From positions 1 through 64,000 of the IMG/VR virus record IMGVR_UViG_3300030503_000566: a stretch of 64,000 nucleotides of DNA, one strand, 5' to 3'. The position numbers and the translations under genes are program-made. The notes below the pieces were generated by a model. It made no database searches. It was not told the DNA's origin and was given only the letters and a program-made list of their open reading frames with translations. The DNA is from a virus. Of this stretch, positions 1 through 7,663 are shown one piece after another (the first letter of the stretch is position 1; each line of letters begins with the position of its first letter).

Positions 1-1
1 G

Positions 2-313
2 GAACCTAAAACTCCTCAATATGATAATAACAAGAACTACAAGTGGACTCCTGAGGATAGATTTGTTTTTGATGGAAATGAATTTGGTGCTCTTTATCAG
101 GCTCTAAGAATTGATATTCTTAATCCGGGCGGGGCACCCAAAAAACAAATGGTAGATGTATTCCAGATTCTGGAAAATGCACTTAAGATGGCTGTAGAAG
201 CAGGTGTGGCAGTAGAGAATACTCCACTAAGCCCTACTCCTGAAACAACCCCTTTTAAGGGTCATACTGAGGACATACCAGACTTCTTAAAAGATTTGCA
301 GAAAAATAATTAA
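2..313 (+). CDS. 3' end of a rightward gene, function unknown (partial)
   Basis: An open frame enters from the left edge and stops at TAA 311-313, giving the last 103 residues of a protein. The fragment is acidic, has a predicted helical middle part and a Pro/Thr-rich stretch before an acidic-amphipathic C-terminus. It is the only rightward gene before the 49 kb region, so it is probably the end of the late block that begins near 49.8 kb and runs off the right edge, if the genome is circular or permuted (inference). I do not recognise the family. Confidence 0.75.
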   Translation, partial: EPKTPQYDNNKNYKWTPEDRFVFDGNEFGALYQALRIDILNPGGAPKKQMVDVFQILENALKMAVEAGVAVENTPLSPTPETTPFKGHTEDIPDFLKDLQKNN

Positions 314-352
314 AAGTAAAAACCCCGAGATATTATCCCGGGGTTCTTTATT
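314..352. terminator. Bidirectional intrinsic terminator
   Basis: The stem AACCCCG (321-327) pairs with CGGGGTT (339-345). A T-rich tail follows on the plus strand and an A-rich flank precedes it, which becomes a T-tail on the minus strand. It sits between convergent genes ending at 313 and 367, so it can end both transcripts. Confidence 0.85.
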
Positions 353-366
353 AAAATACTTAAATA

Positions 367-825
367 CTAGTATTTATCGTTTGGTCCTATCTGTGGTATA
401 TCTACCTCTGATTTAGCTTCATCGTCTATACCCTCAGCTTTTAGCTTCAAATCATCTGCTATTAAGTTAGGTTTTCCTTCTGCTACAGGTCCTAAATAAG
501 GACTCTCACCCTCTAACAAAATCTCCATAATATTCCTTAATCTAGCTGTATCTTCAGGATTAAGATTAATCTCAGTCTGTACCCAGATTTTCTGGTTTGC
601 TGTTGTCTTTACTCCATTCTTGCTCTGTACCTCTACTGCCTTAGTAGTTTCATGCCCATCTTTTAAAAGGATAATCGAACTACCATCTGGATACATTCTA
701 CCTCTCAAGATATATTCAGGATCAATACAATCCACTACTGAAATAATATTGTTTTTCCTCTTCTCTGCTATATCCTCTTTAGTAGGAGGACCAATCTGAA
801 ATTGTTTGAAATAAAATAATGCCAT
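367..825 (-). CDS. Phage protein of unknown function, 152 aa
   Basis: A 152-residue protein at the downstream end of the leftward replication block. The N-terminus starts MALFYFKQF and the middle has a beta-rich basic region (YILRGRMYPDGSSIILL). The C-terminus is acidic. No family recognised. The start codon lies in the context GTACACTATG-like (TACACTATGG), shared with the starts at 18546 and 25967. The gap to the next gene upstream is 9 nt, so they are probably co-transcribed. Confidence 0.75.
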   Translation of the reverse strand: MALFYFKQFQIGPPTKEDIAEKRKNNIISVVDCIDPEYILRGRMYPDGSSIILLKDGHETTKAVEVQSKNGVKTTANQKIWVQTEINLNPEDTARLRNIMEILLEGESPYLGPVAEGKPNLIADDLKLKAEGIDDEAKSEVDIPQIGPNDKY

Positions 826-834
826 AGTGTACGG

Positions 835-1050
835 TTATTTTTTATATGTAGCTGCCTTTACTGCCCACATAGCAGCATTTTCGTAATCTGTTAATGCTAA
901 TGATTTAACCCTAGCTGATTCCCCATCAGGGGTTATTACTAGTTCATCTACTAAATCAATTAACTCAGCACTTTTCTTCTTGATCTTGTCTATTATCGTA
1001 TCTCCAGATATATTAAAATCTACTCTAACTCTTGTTTCACCTTTTGTCAT
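835..1050 (-). CDS. Small phage protein of unknown function, 71 aa
   Basis: A 71-residue protein with a beta-strand N-terminus followed by a helix of alternating Lys/Glu and hydrophobic residues. Its start overlaps the end of the HNH gene (1047) by 4 nt, a translational-coupling arrangement. A consensus Bacteroidota promoter lies just upstream at 1067-1098, inside the HNH gene. Family unknown. Confidence 0.75.
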   Translation of the reverse strand: MTKGETRVRVDFNISGDTIIDKIKKKSAELIDLVDELVITPDGESARVKSLALTDYENAAMWAVKAATYKK

Positions 1051-1424
1051 AACTCTTGGTTTTTAGCAAAGCTACGATGTTTTTCTAATGCTTCCAAATA
1101 AAGTTTCTGAATTGTGGGAGGAATATTAACCCCTCGCTCAATTTGTTCATGTATAAAAGGTGAAACTATTACTATATTCCATTCATGATACCTGTGTTCT
1201 GGATATTTATTCTTTTCTTTAGGTAGAAGATGGTGAAAGTATGTTCTCATAGGTTCTTCCCCAAGATATTTACCCGTTACCACACAGGTATGTGATCTGT
1301 GTTTCCATATCCACAGGTAGATTGCGTCATCTTTTTGACGTAACTCCTTCTCCTCTTCTATCTTCTCCTTAGACTTTAGTTTTCTTTTTAAGCGTGACCT
1401 TTTTAATGGTGTCCTTCTTAACAT
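1047..1424 (-). CDS. HNH-type endonuclease (NinG/recombination nuclease-like)
   Basis: 125 residues. The first 30 are very Lys/Arg-rich. A Cys near residue 46 (HTCVVTG) is followed by the HNH signature FHHLLPK and a later WNIV...IHEQIE with a His, matching the two-strand-plus-helix His-metal layout of small phage HNH nucleases. Such proteins act in recombination or in nicking near packaging and replication. It overlaps the upstream gene by about 55 nt. Homing activity is not implied; the protein looks like a core phage recombination nuclease (inference). Confidence 0.7.
   Translation of the reverse strand: MLRRTPLKRSRLKRKLKSKEKIEEEKELRQKDDAIYLWIWKHRSHTCVVTGKYLGEEPMRTYFHHLLPKEKNKYPEHRYHEWNIVIVSPFIHEQIERGVNIPPTIQKLYLEALEKHRSFAKNQEL
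1067..1098 (-). promoter_or_regulatory. Bacteroidota-type promoter inside the HNH gene
   Basis: Read on the minus strand: TTTG (1095-1098), 20-nt spacer, TAGCTTTG (1067-1074). This matches TTTG-N19/20-TANNTTTG. The predicted start site is about 10 nt upstream of the ATG at 1050. Confidence 0.65.
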
Positions 1425-1686
1425 TTGGTAATTCTCTTAGAAAATTAATAAGGATATAACTATATGTACTATCGGTCCTGCGAATAGCTACTATATTAGC
1501 TAGTGCTGCATTTTCCAAAAAGATGGAATCATTTCTGAAACCCATACCCGTTGGGTATATTTGTCCATTCTCTACATAATATAAATCATATAGTTTTCCT
1601 ATCTTCTGTTGGGCTTTCAATGCACCAACTAGGAGTGACAGGATACTGCTTAATAAAAGGCTCTTTAAGGTTGTGTTTATTCTCAT
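1369..1686 (-). CDS. Small exported protein with signal peptide
   Basis: 105 residues. The first 26 form a classical signal peptide: a Lys-containing n-region, a Leu/Ser-rich hydrophobic core and an Ala-X-Ala-type end (ALKAQQ). The mature part is short, with a YDLYYVENG segment and a Lys-rich C-terminus. It overlaps both neighbours in other frames (about 100 nt with the gene upstream), which lowers confidence. If real, the product is periplasmic. Function unknown. Confidence 0.55.
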   Translation of the reverse strand: MRINTTLKSLLLSSILSLLVGALKAQQKIGKLYDLYYVENGQIYPTGMGFRNDSIFLENAALANIVAIRRTDSTYSYILINFLRELPNVKKDTIKKVTLKKKTKV

Positions 1687-2032
1687 CTCTTTTATCTGTT
1701 GATTTACTGAACCATAATGTTTTAACTAATGCTGTTTTGTTTTCAAATGGTATGATCACTAGATAGATTCTAGTATACTTTCTATATTGTAGCGATACCA
1801 AAAGCTGTGAAGGATGAATATCATCCTCAGTGTAAACCTCAATAACATTACTGTGTCTATTTATATTTATTAACCTAGGGTAAACTGGATCTTCTCCATG
1901 CCTTTCTTGAAATCTCTCAATTGCATGCTTGGAGTATATTAGATCGTGGAAACCCTCAGGGATCTGTAATGATAAGGGGAGTCCTAGTGGTCCCCTCCTG
2001 TGATATATCTTTAGTTCCTTCTGCGTCTCCAT
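1586..2032 (-). CDS. DUF4258-like / toxin-fold small protein
   Basis: About 148 residues from the ATG at 2032; a longer reading to 2074 is possible but adds an odd N-terminus. The segment YSKHAIERFQERHG is typical of DUF4258 and similar RelE/BrnT-like folds, followed by a beta-sheet (YRKYTRIYLVIIPF). In other phages such proteins are uncharacterised. It overlaps the receiver-domain gene by 77 nt. The family assignment rests on motif resemblance only. Confidence 0.55.
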   Translation of the reverse strand: METQKELKIYHRRGPLGLPLSLQIPEGFHDLIYSKHAIERFQERHGEDPVYPRLININRHSNVIEVYTEDDIHPSQLLVSLQYRKYTRIYLVIIPFENKTALVKTLWFSKSTDKRDENKHNLKEPFIKQYPVTPSWCIESPTEDRKTI

Positions 2033-2555
2033 TATTATAGTCTTTTTGTTGTAATTGTAAAGCCACTTGATCATAAGTAAATGACCAATCTTTCCTGAAA
2101 GTATTGGCTTTGGCTTTACCGTATCTACTTTCCTTCACTGTATATAGATACTGCATTAGATTCTGTGCCCCTAGTTCATTGTGATCATGGACTGCAAATA
2201 ATGTATCTTCAAAACTTACATTATTTTGATCCATGGTAATCACAAACCAAATTATAGCATGCATTCCACTTTTTGTCTTAAAATCCTTGTAATCTACTAT
2301 CCTTTCTCCCGGATGCTCAAAATTATAGTGAATATATTCAGGGGTGAGATCATGATCTAAGCTAATTAAAGCTGGTAATTCTTTATTCTTTTTATAGAAT
2401 TTAGTAATGAATTCTGTGAACTCATCATAACTCCTTAGGATATACCACTCATATCCCTCCGGTGTCTCTGTAGGAGTTCTATTATCATCAAGGTATATTG
2501 CTACCTTATTTTGACTCTTTCTCCTTAGGGAGTTCTCTAGGGCTTTCGTATCCAT
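1956..2555 (-). CDS. Cyclic-phosphate-processing receiver domain protein (cpREC-like)
   Basis: 199 residues. The N-terminal domain carries YLDDNRTP (D23, D24) and LISLDHDL (D67-H68-D69), then a segment with KSGMHAIIWF. This is the signature of the cyclic-phosphate-processing receiver-like domain predicted to act on 2',3'-cyclic phosphate or related nucleic-acid ends. The family is known from comparative genomics to travel with RNA ligases and repair enzymes, and this phage also has an RNA ligase (23529-24590). The C-terminal 60 residues are Gln/Lys-rich and unassigned. It overlaps recA's 3' end by 50 nt. Confidence 0.75.
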   Translation of the reverse strand: MDTKALENSLRRKSQNKVAIYLDDNRTPTETPEGYEWYILRSYDEFTEFITKFYKKNKELPALISLDHDLTPEYIHYNFEHPGERIVDYKDFKTKSGMHAIIWFVITMDQNNVSFEDTLFAVHDHNELGAQNLMQYLYTVKESRYGKAKANTFRKDWSFTYDQVALQLQQKDYNNGDAEGTKDISQEGTTRTPLIITDP

Positions 2556-3555
2556 CTTTTATCTTTTGTAATACTTGATCTTTAATAGTTTGGAAGTATT
2601 CAGGATTATCATTTAATAGAGCTTTAAGATTTTCCTCTCCCTGCACCTTATTTTCACCTATAGTATACCACCCTGCTCCCCCCTTAGTGATAATATCCAT
2701 TTCTGCTGCAAGGCTAATGATTTCTCCCACTTTATCAAATCCTACTCCCCATAATACATCAACTTTGGCAGTTCTAAAAGGATCAGAGAGCTTATTTTTT
2801 ACAATCTTAAATTTTGTAGTGTTTAATTCATTAGCCAGATCTAGACTTTTCCTGACATCAATTCTCATAGATGCGTAAAATCTAAGGGCATTCCCCCCAC
2901 TTGTAGTTTCAGGTGTGCCAAATATAACACCAATCTTTTCCCTAAGCTGGTTAATAAAAATAACAAGAGTATTATTATTATCAGCAATAGCTGCTAATTT
3001 CCTCATAGCTTGACCCATCATCCTACTCTGTAGACCCATAGTACTATCACCCATCTCCCCGTCAATTTCTTTCTTTGGAGTCATAGCAGCTACCGAATCA
3101 ATAATTATTACTCCAAACTCCCCTGTATTAATGAGTTCTTCTGCTACTGTTAGACCTTGCTCACCATAATCAGGTTGGGAAATTACTAAATCATCATTAT
3201 TTATACCAATAGCTTTTCCATAGATTGGATCATATGCATGTTCTGCATCAATCAAACCAGCTTGTAGACCTTTTGCCTGAGCTTCAGCTATTACATGTTC
3301 TATAAGAGTGGTCTTACCTGAAGATTCCCATCCATATATCTCGACAATCCTCCCTCTAGGAAGACCCCCTATTCCTGTAGCCATATCTAATCTGAGGGAG
3401 CCTGTAGATATTACATCCATATCCCAATGCCCAACAGGAGCATCTTTCATCTTCATAGCAGTACCTACTCCAAATTCTTTATTGAGTTTATCAAGAGCTA
3501 GCTGTGTTTTACTCTTTTTTTCTTCTTCGACTTTTACTTCTTTATCTTTTGCCAT
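2506..3555 (-). CDS. recA: RecA recombinase
   Basis: A bona fide RecA of 349 residues from the ATG at 3555. The Walker A is GWESSGKT, the Walker B IIIDSVAAMTPKKE, and the L1/L2 regions include MGLQSRMMGQAMRKL and INQLREKIGVIFGTPETTSGG. The C-terminal domain is short. It catalyses strand exchange in recombination-dependent replication. A longer reading from 3612 is rejected because the Bacteroidota-type promoter at 3582-3613 would fall inside it. It is monocistronic or first in a leftward unit with the receiver-domain gene. Confidence 0.95.
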   Translation of the reverse strand: MAKDKEVKVEEEKKSKTQLALDKLNKEFGVGTAMKMKDAPVGHWDMDVISTGSLRLDMATGIGGLPRGRIVEIYGWESSGKTTLIEHVIAEAQAKGLQAGLIDAEHAYDPIYGKAIGINNDDLVISQPDYGEQGLTVAEELINTGEFGVIIIDSVAAMTPKKEIDGEMGDSTMGLQSRMMGQAMRKLAAIADNNNTLVIFINQLREKIGVIFGTPETTSGGNALRFYASMRIDVRKSLDLANELNTTKFKIVKNKLSDPFRTAKVDVLWGVGFDKVGEIISLAAEMDIITKGGAGWYTIGENKVQGEENLKALLNDNPEYFQTIKDQVLQKIKDGYESPRELPKEKESK

Positions 3556-3581
3556 AATATAAAAATTAAGTGGGATAACTA

Positions 3582-3613
3582 CAAAGATAGTAATTATCCC
3601 ACTATTAGCCAAA
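3582..3613 (-). promoter_or_regulatory. Promoter of recA
   Basis: Minus strand: TTTG (3610-3613), 20-nt spacer, TATCTTTG (3582-3589), an exact match to the Bacteroidota consensus. The predicted start site is about 20 nt upstream of the recA ATG at 3555. Confidence 0.8.
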
Positions 3614-3634
3614 TGCTACAGCCTTAGAAATACT

Positions 3635-4369
3635 TTATTTTACAATATATTTTACTCCATTAAATAACAGGGTATTGATTGCTCTTACATTAACTTGCCT
3701 CTTACTAGAACCTGTTCTAATATCCATATCTACTACATCATAAAGGCCATTGACACTCTCAAACTGAGTTTTGTAACCCCTAAGAATCCTCTCCTCTCCC
3801 TTCTCTATAGGTAGGATGGGATTGGCTTGTAGATCAGCTATTACCTTCGCAGCGACTGCTGCTACACCCTTTTTATTCTTTGCAGCATCAGCAATTTTAG
3901 CCAGAGCCTCAGTGGCCTGTTTTGCCATAGCCTCACCCAAAGCCTTATTACTCAACTCTTTATTGGCTTTAGTGAACTTTACAGTGAATACTTGTTGGGA
4001 GTGAATATCGCTCCAGATAGAGAGAATACCTTTCTGTTTTACATCTCCTTCCTTGGGAAGTTCATTATATGTTCCAATAGGAAGTTCTTCAATTTGCTTT
4101 TTGGTCCATTTTTTATCCTCGATACCCACCTCCACCTCAGAGAAATATTGATCTGCTGTCTGTAGGAGTTCAGAGACATATTTCTCATCCAAATTTACAA
4201 CCTGACCACTCTCTAAGTGAAGGAATTGATATTCATTAGTAGAGGGTTTCCTCCCATTAAAGATATAATGACTTTGTTCTGAAAACACATCATTTTCTTT
4301 AATATCAGTGAGTATATTACTTGTTCCCTTTGTAATAGCTGTCTTTATTGGCATATTATTTTTTTTCAA
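3635..4369 (-). CDS. Unknown protein paired with the vWA protein
   Basis: 244 residues. The middle (about residues 130-180) is an Ala/Lys-rich helix (EAMAKQATEALAKIADAA), flanked by beta-rich parts. It overlaps the vWA gene by 14 nt, so the two are translationally coupled and may form a complex (inference). No family recognised. Confidence 0.8.
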   Translation of the reverse strand: MKKNNMPIKTAITKGTSNILTDIKENDVFSEQSHYIFNGRKPSTNEYQFLHLESGQVVNLDEKYVSELLQTADQYFSEVEVGIEDKKWTKKQIEELPIGTYNELPKEGDVKQKGILSIWSDIHSQQVFTVKFTKANKELSNKALGEAMAKQATEALAKIADAAKNKKGVAAVAAKVIADLQANPILPIEKGEERILRGYKTQFESVNGLYDVVDMDIRTGSSKRQVNVRAINTLLFNGVKYIVK

Positions 4370-5087
4370 CTGATTTTGTATAGAAAGTCTTTGAAGTACT
4401 AATTCCTCTTGTTTTTACCTCTTCCGAGAAAGCCATGGTAGCTCCTGCTCCTCTAGCATATGACATTTTAACACCTTCCCCAGTATTATTATGAGTAAAG
4501 GTATTACCGATATCAATACCAAGATTCTTAATAATTGTCTGTGTATCTTCAGGAGTTCCAACAAAAGTTACTGTAAACTTGTGATTATTTTGCACATCTT
4601 GAATGAGGTCATATAAAGCTTTTCTCCCTTTAGGCGTATTATTATAAAGCCCTAGAGGGTCAGAGTCATTCTCTTGCCCATCAGTAAAAATCTTAAGGAT
4701 TACTCTATCTTCTTGTGTCTTCTGACCTAGTATTTTCTCGATAGTATAACCTATTGCCTCATAAAGGGGAGTATTGCCGTGTGCTCCTTTCCCCTTAAAC
4801 ATTTTTACTTCACTAAGTGGTTTATTAACAATATATTCATTATATACTGCCGTTTTTGGATATGTAATCCCACTTGTAAATTGGATGATTGTCTGAAGAT
4901 AATCAGCATTTGGATCATTTTTCAAAATTCCCATTTCTGTGTTAATACCTTCCTCTGCATTCTCGTACTTATTGTTCCATGCCATGCTTGATGATCCATC
5001 AAGTAAGTGAACATTTAAAATTGTTGGCTTCTTTTCTCCAACTTTAACTAAATCTGTATCTTTCTTTTTGTCTGGAGTTAATCTCAT
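4356..5087 (-). CDS. von Willebrand factor A (vWA) domain protein
   Basis: 243 residues. A complete MIDAS metal site is visible: LDGSSSM (DxSxS) near residue 29, a Thr in GNTPLYEA near residue 105 and an Asp in FTDGQEND near residue 138. vWA domains bind metal and mediate protein complexes; in phages such genes sit in replication blocks without a known role. It is coupled to the unknown gene 3635-4369. Confidence 0.85.
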   Translation of the reverse strand: MRLTPDKKKDTDLVKVGEKKPTILNVHLLDGSSSMAWNNKYENAEEGINTEMGILKNDPNADYLQTIIQFTSGITYPKTAVYNEYIVNKPLSEVKMFKGKGAHGNTPLYEAIGYTIEKILGQKTQEDRVILKIFTDGQENDSDPLGLYNNTPKGRKALYDLIQDVQNNHKFTVTFVGTPEDTQTIIKNLGIDIGNTFTHNNTGEGVKMSYARGAGATMAFSEEVKTRGISTSKTFYTKSVEKK

Positions 5088-5088
5088 T

Positions 5089-5229
5089 TTAAAATAGTTT
5101 ATTTATAATTGGCTTCCAACTTTTCCAAATTCCAAATTGATACTTTGCAATCCTTATATAATATACTCTTCCAACAAAGTTTATTTCCCAGCCATCTTTA
5201 TAACTATAGGGAAATACTCTTATAACCAT
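5089..5229 (-). CDS. Small basic protein, 46 aa
   Basis: 46 residues, aromatic-rich and basic (YSYKDGWEINFVGRVYYIR). The ATG at 5229 lies 19 nt downstream of a consensus promoter -7 element, and it is followed by the vWA gene after 1 nt. Probably the first gene of the vWA unit. Function unknown. Confidence 0.65.
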   Translation of the reverse strand: MVIRVFPYSYKDGWEINFVGRVYYIRIAKYQFGIWKSWKPIINKLF

Positions 5230-5247
5230 ATTAATGATTTTGATTTA

Positions 5248-5279
5248 CAAAGTTACGAAATAAAAAACCCCTAACCAAA
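5248..5279 (-). promoter_or_regulatory. Promoter overlapping a terminator
   Basis: Minus strand: TTTG (5276-5279), 20-nt spacer, TAACTTTG (5248-5255). The upstream terminator's hairpin arm and T-run lie in this spacer, so the end of one unit and the start of the next are fused. Confidence 0.75.
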
Positions 5280-5294
5280 TTAATGATTAGGGGT
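5262..5294 (-). terminator. Intrinsic terminator after 5280-5666
   Basis: The stem ACCCCTAA/TTAGGGGT (arms 5287-5294 and 5267-5274) is followed on the minus strand by TTTTTTA. The stop codon of the gene ending at 5280 lies in the loop. Confidence 0.85.
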
Positions 5295-5666
5295 ACTTAC
5301 AAAATTCTTAATTTCCTCCCATTTTCTTTGTATCTGGGGATATTTACTACATCTCCTTATAAGATTTCTTTTACTTTGAACTGCTATTGATGTCCTATCA
5401 GTTTTATCCTTTACATACTCTTGTAATGTAAAGTAGGATATTCCGCTCTCTAATCCTAACCTATAGAAAAATGTCTTATAATCTTTAGGTATCTTAACTC
5501 TCTCTCTCCCATTTACTTCTTCAGTACCCAAATATGCTCCTATTCTCTTAGCTAATTTTCTTACTTCTTTATCTTCCCATTGTATTGTCTCAATCTCCTT
5601 TTGCAATCTATCTATAGTGCCCTTTAATCTTGCTATTTGTTGTTTCTTCTTATCTATTCTTTTCAT
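5280..5666 (-). CDS. Unknown coiled-coil/basic protein, 128 aa
   Basis: 128 residues. The N-terminal 30 form a Lys/Gln-rich coiled coil (KKKQQIARLKGTIDRLQKEI). The rest is helical and basic, with YFTLQEYVKDKTDR, and may bind nucleic acid (inference). Its start overlaps the stop of the upstream 48-aa gene (ATGA). A strong terminator follows it. Family unknown. Confidence 0.75.
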   Translation of the reverse strand: MKRIDKKKQQIARLKGTIDRLQKEIETIQWEDKEVRKLAKRIGAYLGTEEVNGRERVKIPKDYKTFFYRLGLESGISYFTLQEYVKDKTDRTSIAVQSKRNLIRRCSKYPQIQRKWEEIKNFVSTPNH

Positions 5667-5809
5667 CGCGGTTTCTCAACTGAGTATATAATACCTCTCA
5701 ACTCCTTCTTGACTTCCTCCTCCCTCCTCACAAGTTGTTGTAATTCAGCCATTAATACATTAGATCTTACATCCTGTTCAACTGAGTAGGGATATACTTG
5801 TTTTGCCAT
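5663..5809 (-). CDS. Small helical protein, 48 aa
   Basis: 48 residues; the second half is a charged helix (LQQLVRREEEVKKELRGII). It ends in an ATGA overlap with the coiled-coil gene downstream, which supports its translation. The 78 nt upstream (5810-5887) contain no gene. Confidence 0.65.
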   Translation of the reverse strand: MAKQVYPYSVEQDVRSNVLMAELQQLVRREEEVKKELRGIIYSVEKPR

Positions 5810-5887
5810 AAAGTTCTAGATTATTTGAAATGAGGTGTAAATGTAGACCATTTATCCTAACTAACCTCATTAAGACAGAAATATATA

Positions 5888-6394
5888 TTAAGGTCTTGCG
5901 TTAATAGTATTGACTTCTGTAAAGTAACTATAAAAAAGAGCGTTACAGAAAATGTGACCTATATGGGATAATCCTGATTCCTCATCATTTACTTCCCCTG
6001 CTAACAATGCAGTTGTATGCCTTAATAGGCTATCTAAAGTGTCTTTTAAACTAAGTCCATTTTTCCATTGATTCTCACTATATTTGTCCTTCCCATACAT
6101 GAGCACCTTTACCATAGGTTCAAGTGCTTTAAAATCAACTAAATGCCATTGTAATTTACCTTGATTGAACCTATTGCCCAATTCTTTGAGCTTTTTCAGC
6201 TTTTCTTCTTCTGGAAATCCAGCTTCTTTAGGTAATTTACCTTCTTTAACTAATTTATCGATTTGGTCTTTGCATTGTTGTTCAGGTTCTTCTTCCTTTC
6301 TTAGATCTGCAAGTCCTTTATTTCTTAAACTCTGTAGAACTGCTTGTTCATCTGCAATCTTTTGTGCTTCTCTGATACTAGTTTCTAAGCTCAT
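5888..6394 (-). CDS. dATP/dGTP diphosphohydrolase-like protein (DUF5664)
   Basis: 168 residues. The C-terminal domain (about 75-168) has the DUF5664 signature: GKLQWHLVDFKALEP, YGKDKYSENQWKNG, LLRHTTALLAGE, DEESGLSHIGH. These all-alpha MazG-like enzymes hydrolyse dATP/dGTP or related nucleotides and are common in phages. The N-terminal 70 residues are a charged helix. It overlaps thyX by 4 nt, so the two form a nucleotide-pool unit. Confidence 0.75.
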   Translation of the reverse strand: MSLETSIREAQKIADEQAVLQSLRNKGLADLRKEEEPEQQCKDQIDKLVKEGKLPKEAGFPEEEKLKKLKELGNRFNQGKLQWHLVDFKALEPMVKVLMYGKDKYSENQWKNGLSLKDTLDSLLRHTTALLAGEVNDEESGLSHIGHIFCNALFYSYFTEVNTINARP

Positions 6395-7092
6395 ATTCCT
6401 AGTGCTTTTGCTACGTTAGGGAAATATTGTTTAAATATCTTCTCAATCTCCAATGCCACCTCCCTGTGCTCCTTCTGTGCATGTTGGGAAGTTCTTTGTG
6501 CTAGATAGTAAATCCAGCTTCTAACACTGCCGTTGAGATACATAGTAGTACTTGTAGCCATAGGTAAAATCATTCTAGCACACTCTTTAGCTACATCTTT
6601 TTTTAACAATTCCTTATAGAGATGTAATCCTTCTTTGATATATGCATTAATCCTATCTGAAGCGTGAGAAGGACTACCATCAGGATTATAGTACATTGGA
6701 CTACCATCACTATCACTATCTATACACATCTCAGGATCAAAAGTTTCTTCGCTACTCTGCCTATTCTTACTAGCTTTTCTCCTCAACTCAATAGGTTCGA
6801 TCTCAGTCACTTCTGCATACCTCTGGCTAAACTCTTGAGGTTTAATACTCCAATGCCTCAAAATTTGAATTGCTATTGCCTTACTGGTAGTTACCTCCAC
6901 TGTGAGATTTACCATATCAAAAGGACTGTTATGTTGATTATCTAGTAGATGCTTTAATAACTTATCTGCTGTATCTAGATTCCCTTGGTTTTCTGGATTA
7001 CTTACTCTTGCTTCATAGGTAATCAAATCCTCTGAGGAGAGGTCTAATCCCTCTACAAGAGATTTTGTAATTGCTGTTGCTCTTACTTGCAT
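6391..7092 (-). CDS. thyX: Flavin-dependent thymidylate synthase
   Basis: 233 residues, the usual ThyX length. The signature reads RHW...QEFSQRYAEV (R79, H80, E87, S89, R91, Y92), and the late RSWIYYLAQRTSQHAQKEHR segment has the second conserved RxxxxxxxxAQxE block. It makes dTMP from dUMP with FAD, NADPH and methylene-THF. The third residue of the RHR motif is Trp here. The gene abuts 7092-7304 and overlaps the dATP/dGTP hydrolase gene. Confidence 0.9.
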   Translation of the reverse strand: MQVRATAITKSLVEGLDLSSEDLITYEARVSNPENQGNLDTADKLLKHLLDNQHNSPFDMVNLTVEVTTSKAIAIQILRHWSIKPQEFSQRYAEVTEIEPIELRRKASKNRQSSEETFDPEMCIDSDSDGSPMYYNPDGSPSHASDRINAYIKEGLHLYKELLKKDVAKECARMILPMATSTTMYLNGSVRSWIYYLAQRTSQHAQKEHREVALEIEKIFKQYFPNVAKALGI

Positions 7093-7304
7093 TACTCTAT
7101 ATTAAGTACTTGTTTTTTGGGTATGAATTTTGATGATTTACCTGATTTCCTATCCATTAATTCCACTTCCTTTCTCATTACAGGACCATCTCTTACATCT
7201 AACATAGGTACAGTGAAATCACCAAAGATACTATGGGTACAGTGTATATCTGCTGAGTACATTGGTTCTTTGGTCTCTTTATCCTCTCTTTGTACTATTT
7301 TCAT
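7092..7304 (-). CDS. Unknown small protein, 70 aa
   Basis: 70 residues with IHCTHSIFGDFTVPMLDVRDG in the centre and a Lys-rich tail. The start overlaps the upstream gene by 4 nt (ATGA) and its stop overlaps the thyX start. It is part of the thyX unit. No family recognised. Confidence 0.75.
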   Translation of the reverse strand: MKIVQREDKETKEPMYSADIHCTHSIFGDFTVPMLDVRDGPVMRKEVELMDRKSGKSSKFIPKKQVLNIE

Positions 7305-7663
7305 TTAGCTAACTGATTTTCAAGGGTTTCAAATGCTACTCCAAATCCTAACTCCTCTGCTGCTACTCTACTATCTGCTGAAAATGAATGTGGAGAACCT
7401 ACAATATGATAGCTCCAGTAGGTATCATCAACTCTATTAATTACTAATTCGTTACCCATATCATCAAAGAAATCGTATAATGCTCTAGGACTGAAATAGA
7501 AAATTGCCTTTAGAGATTGCTCATACAAAAGAGCATCTTTCCCTAGTACCTCTACATTAGGAAATGTACCTAACCACTCCTTAAAAACGTTTACTGAGAG
7601 TGGATATTGCTCCACTATCTTATCACCATTTAAGGAGGGTGTCTTTATCTTATTTTCACTCAT
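7301..7663 (-). CDS. Unknown protein, 120 aa
   Basis: 120 residues, soluble mixed alpha/beta, with aromatic-rich FYFSPRALYDFFDDMG and a W-S-Y-H-I-V strand. Both ends overlap neighbours by 4-8 nt. No family recognised. Confidence 0.75.
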   Translation of the reverse strand: MSENKIKTPSLNGDKIVEQYPLSVNVFKEWLGTFPNVEVLGKDALLYEQSLKAIFYFSPRALYDFFDDMGNELVINRVDDTYWSYHIVGSPHSFSADSRVAAEELGFGVAFETLENQLAK

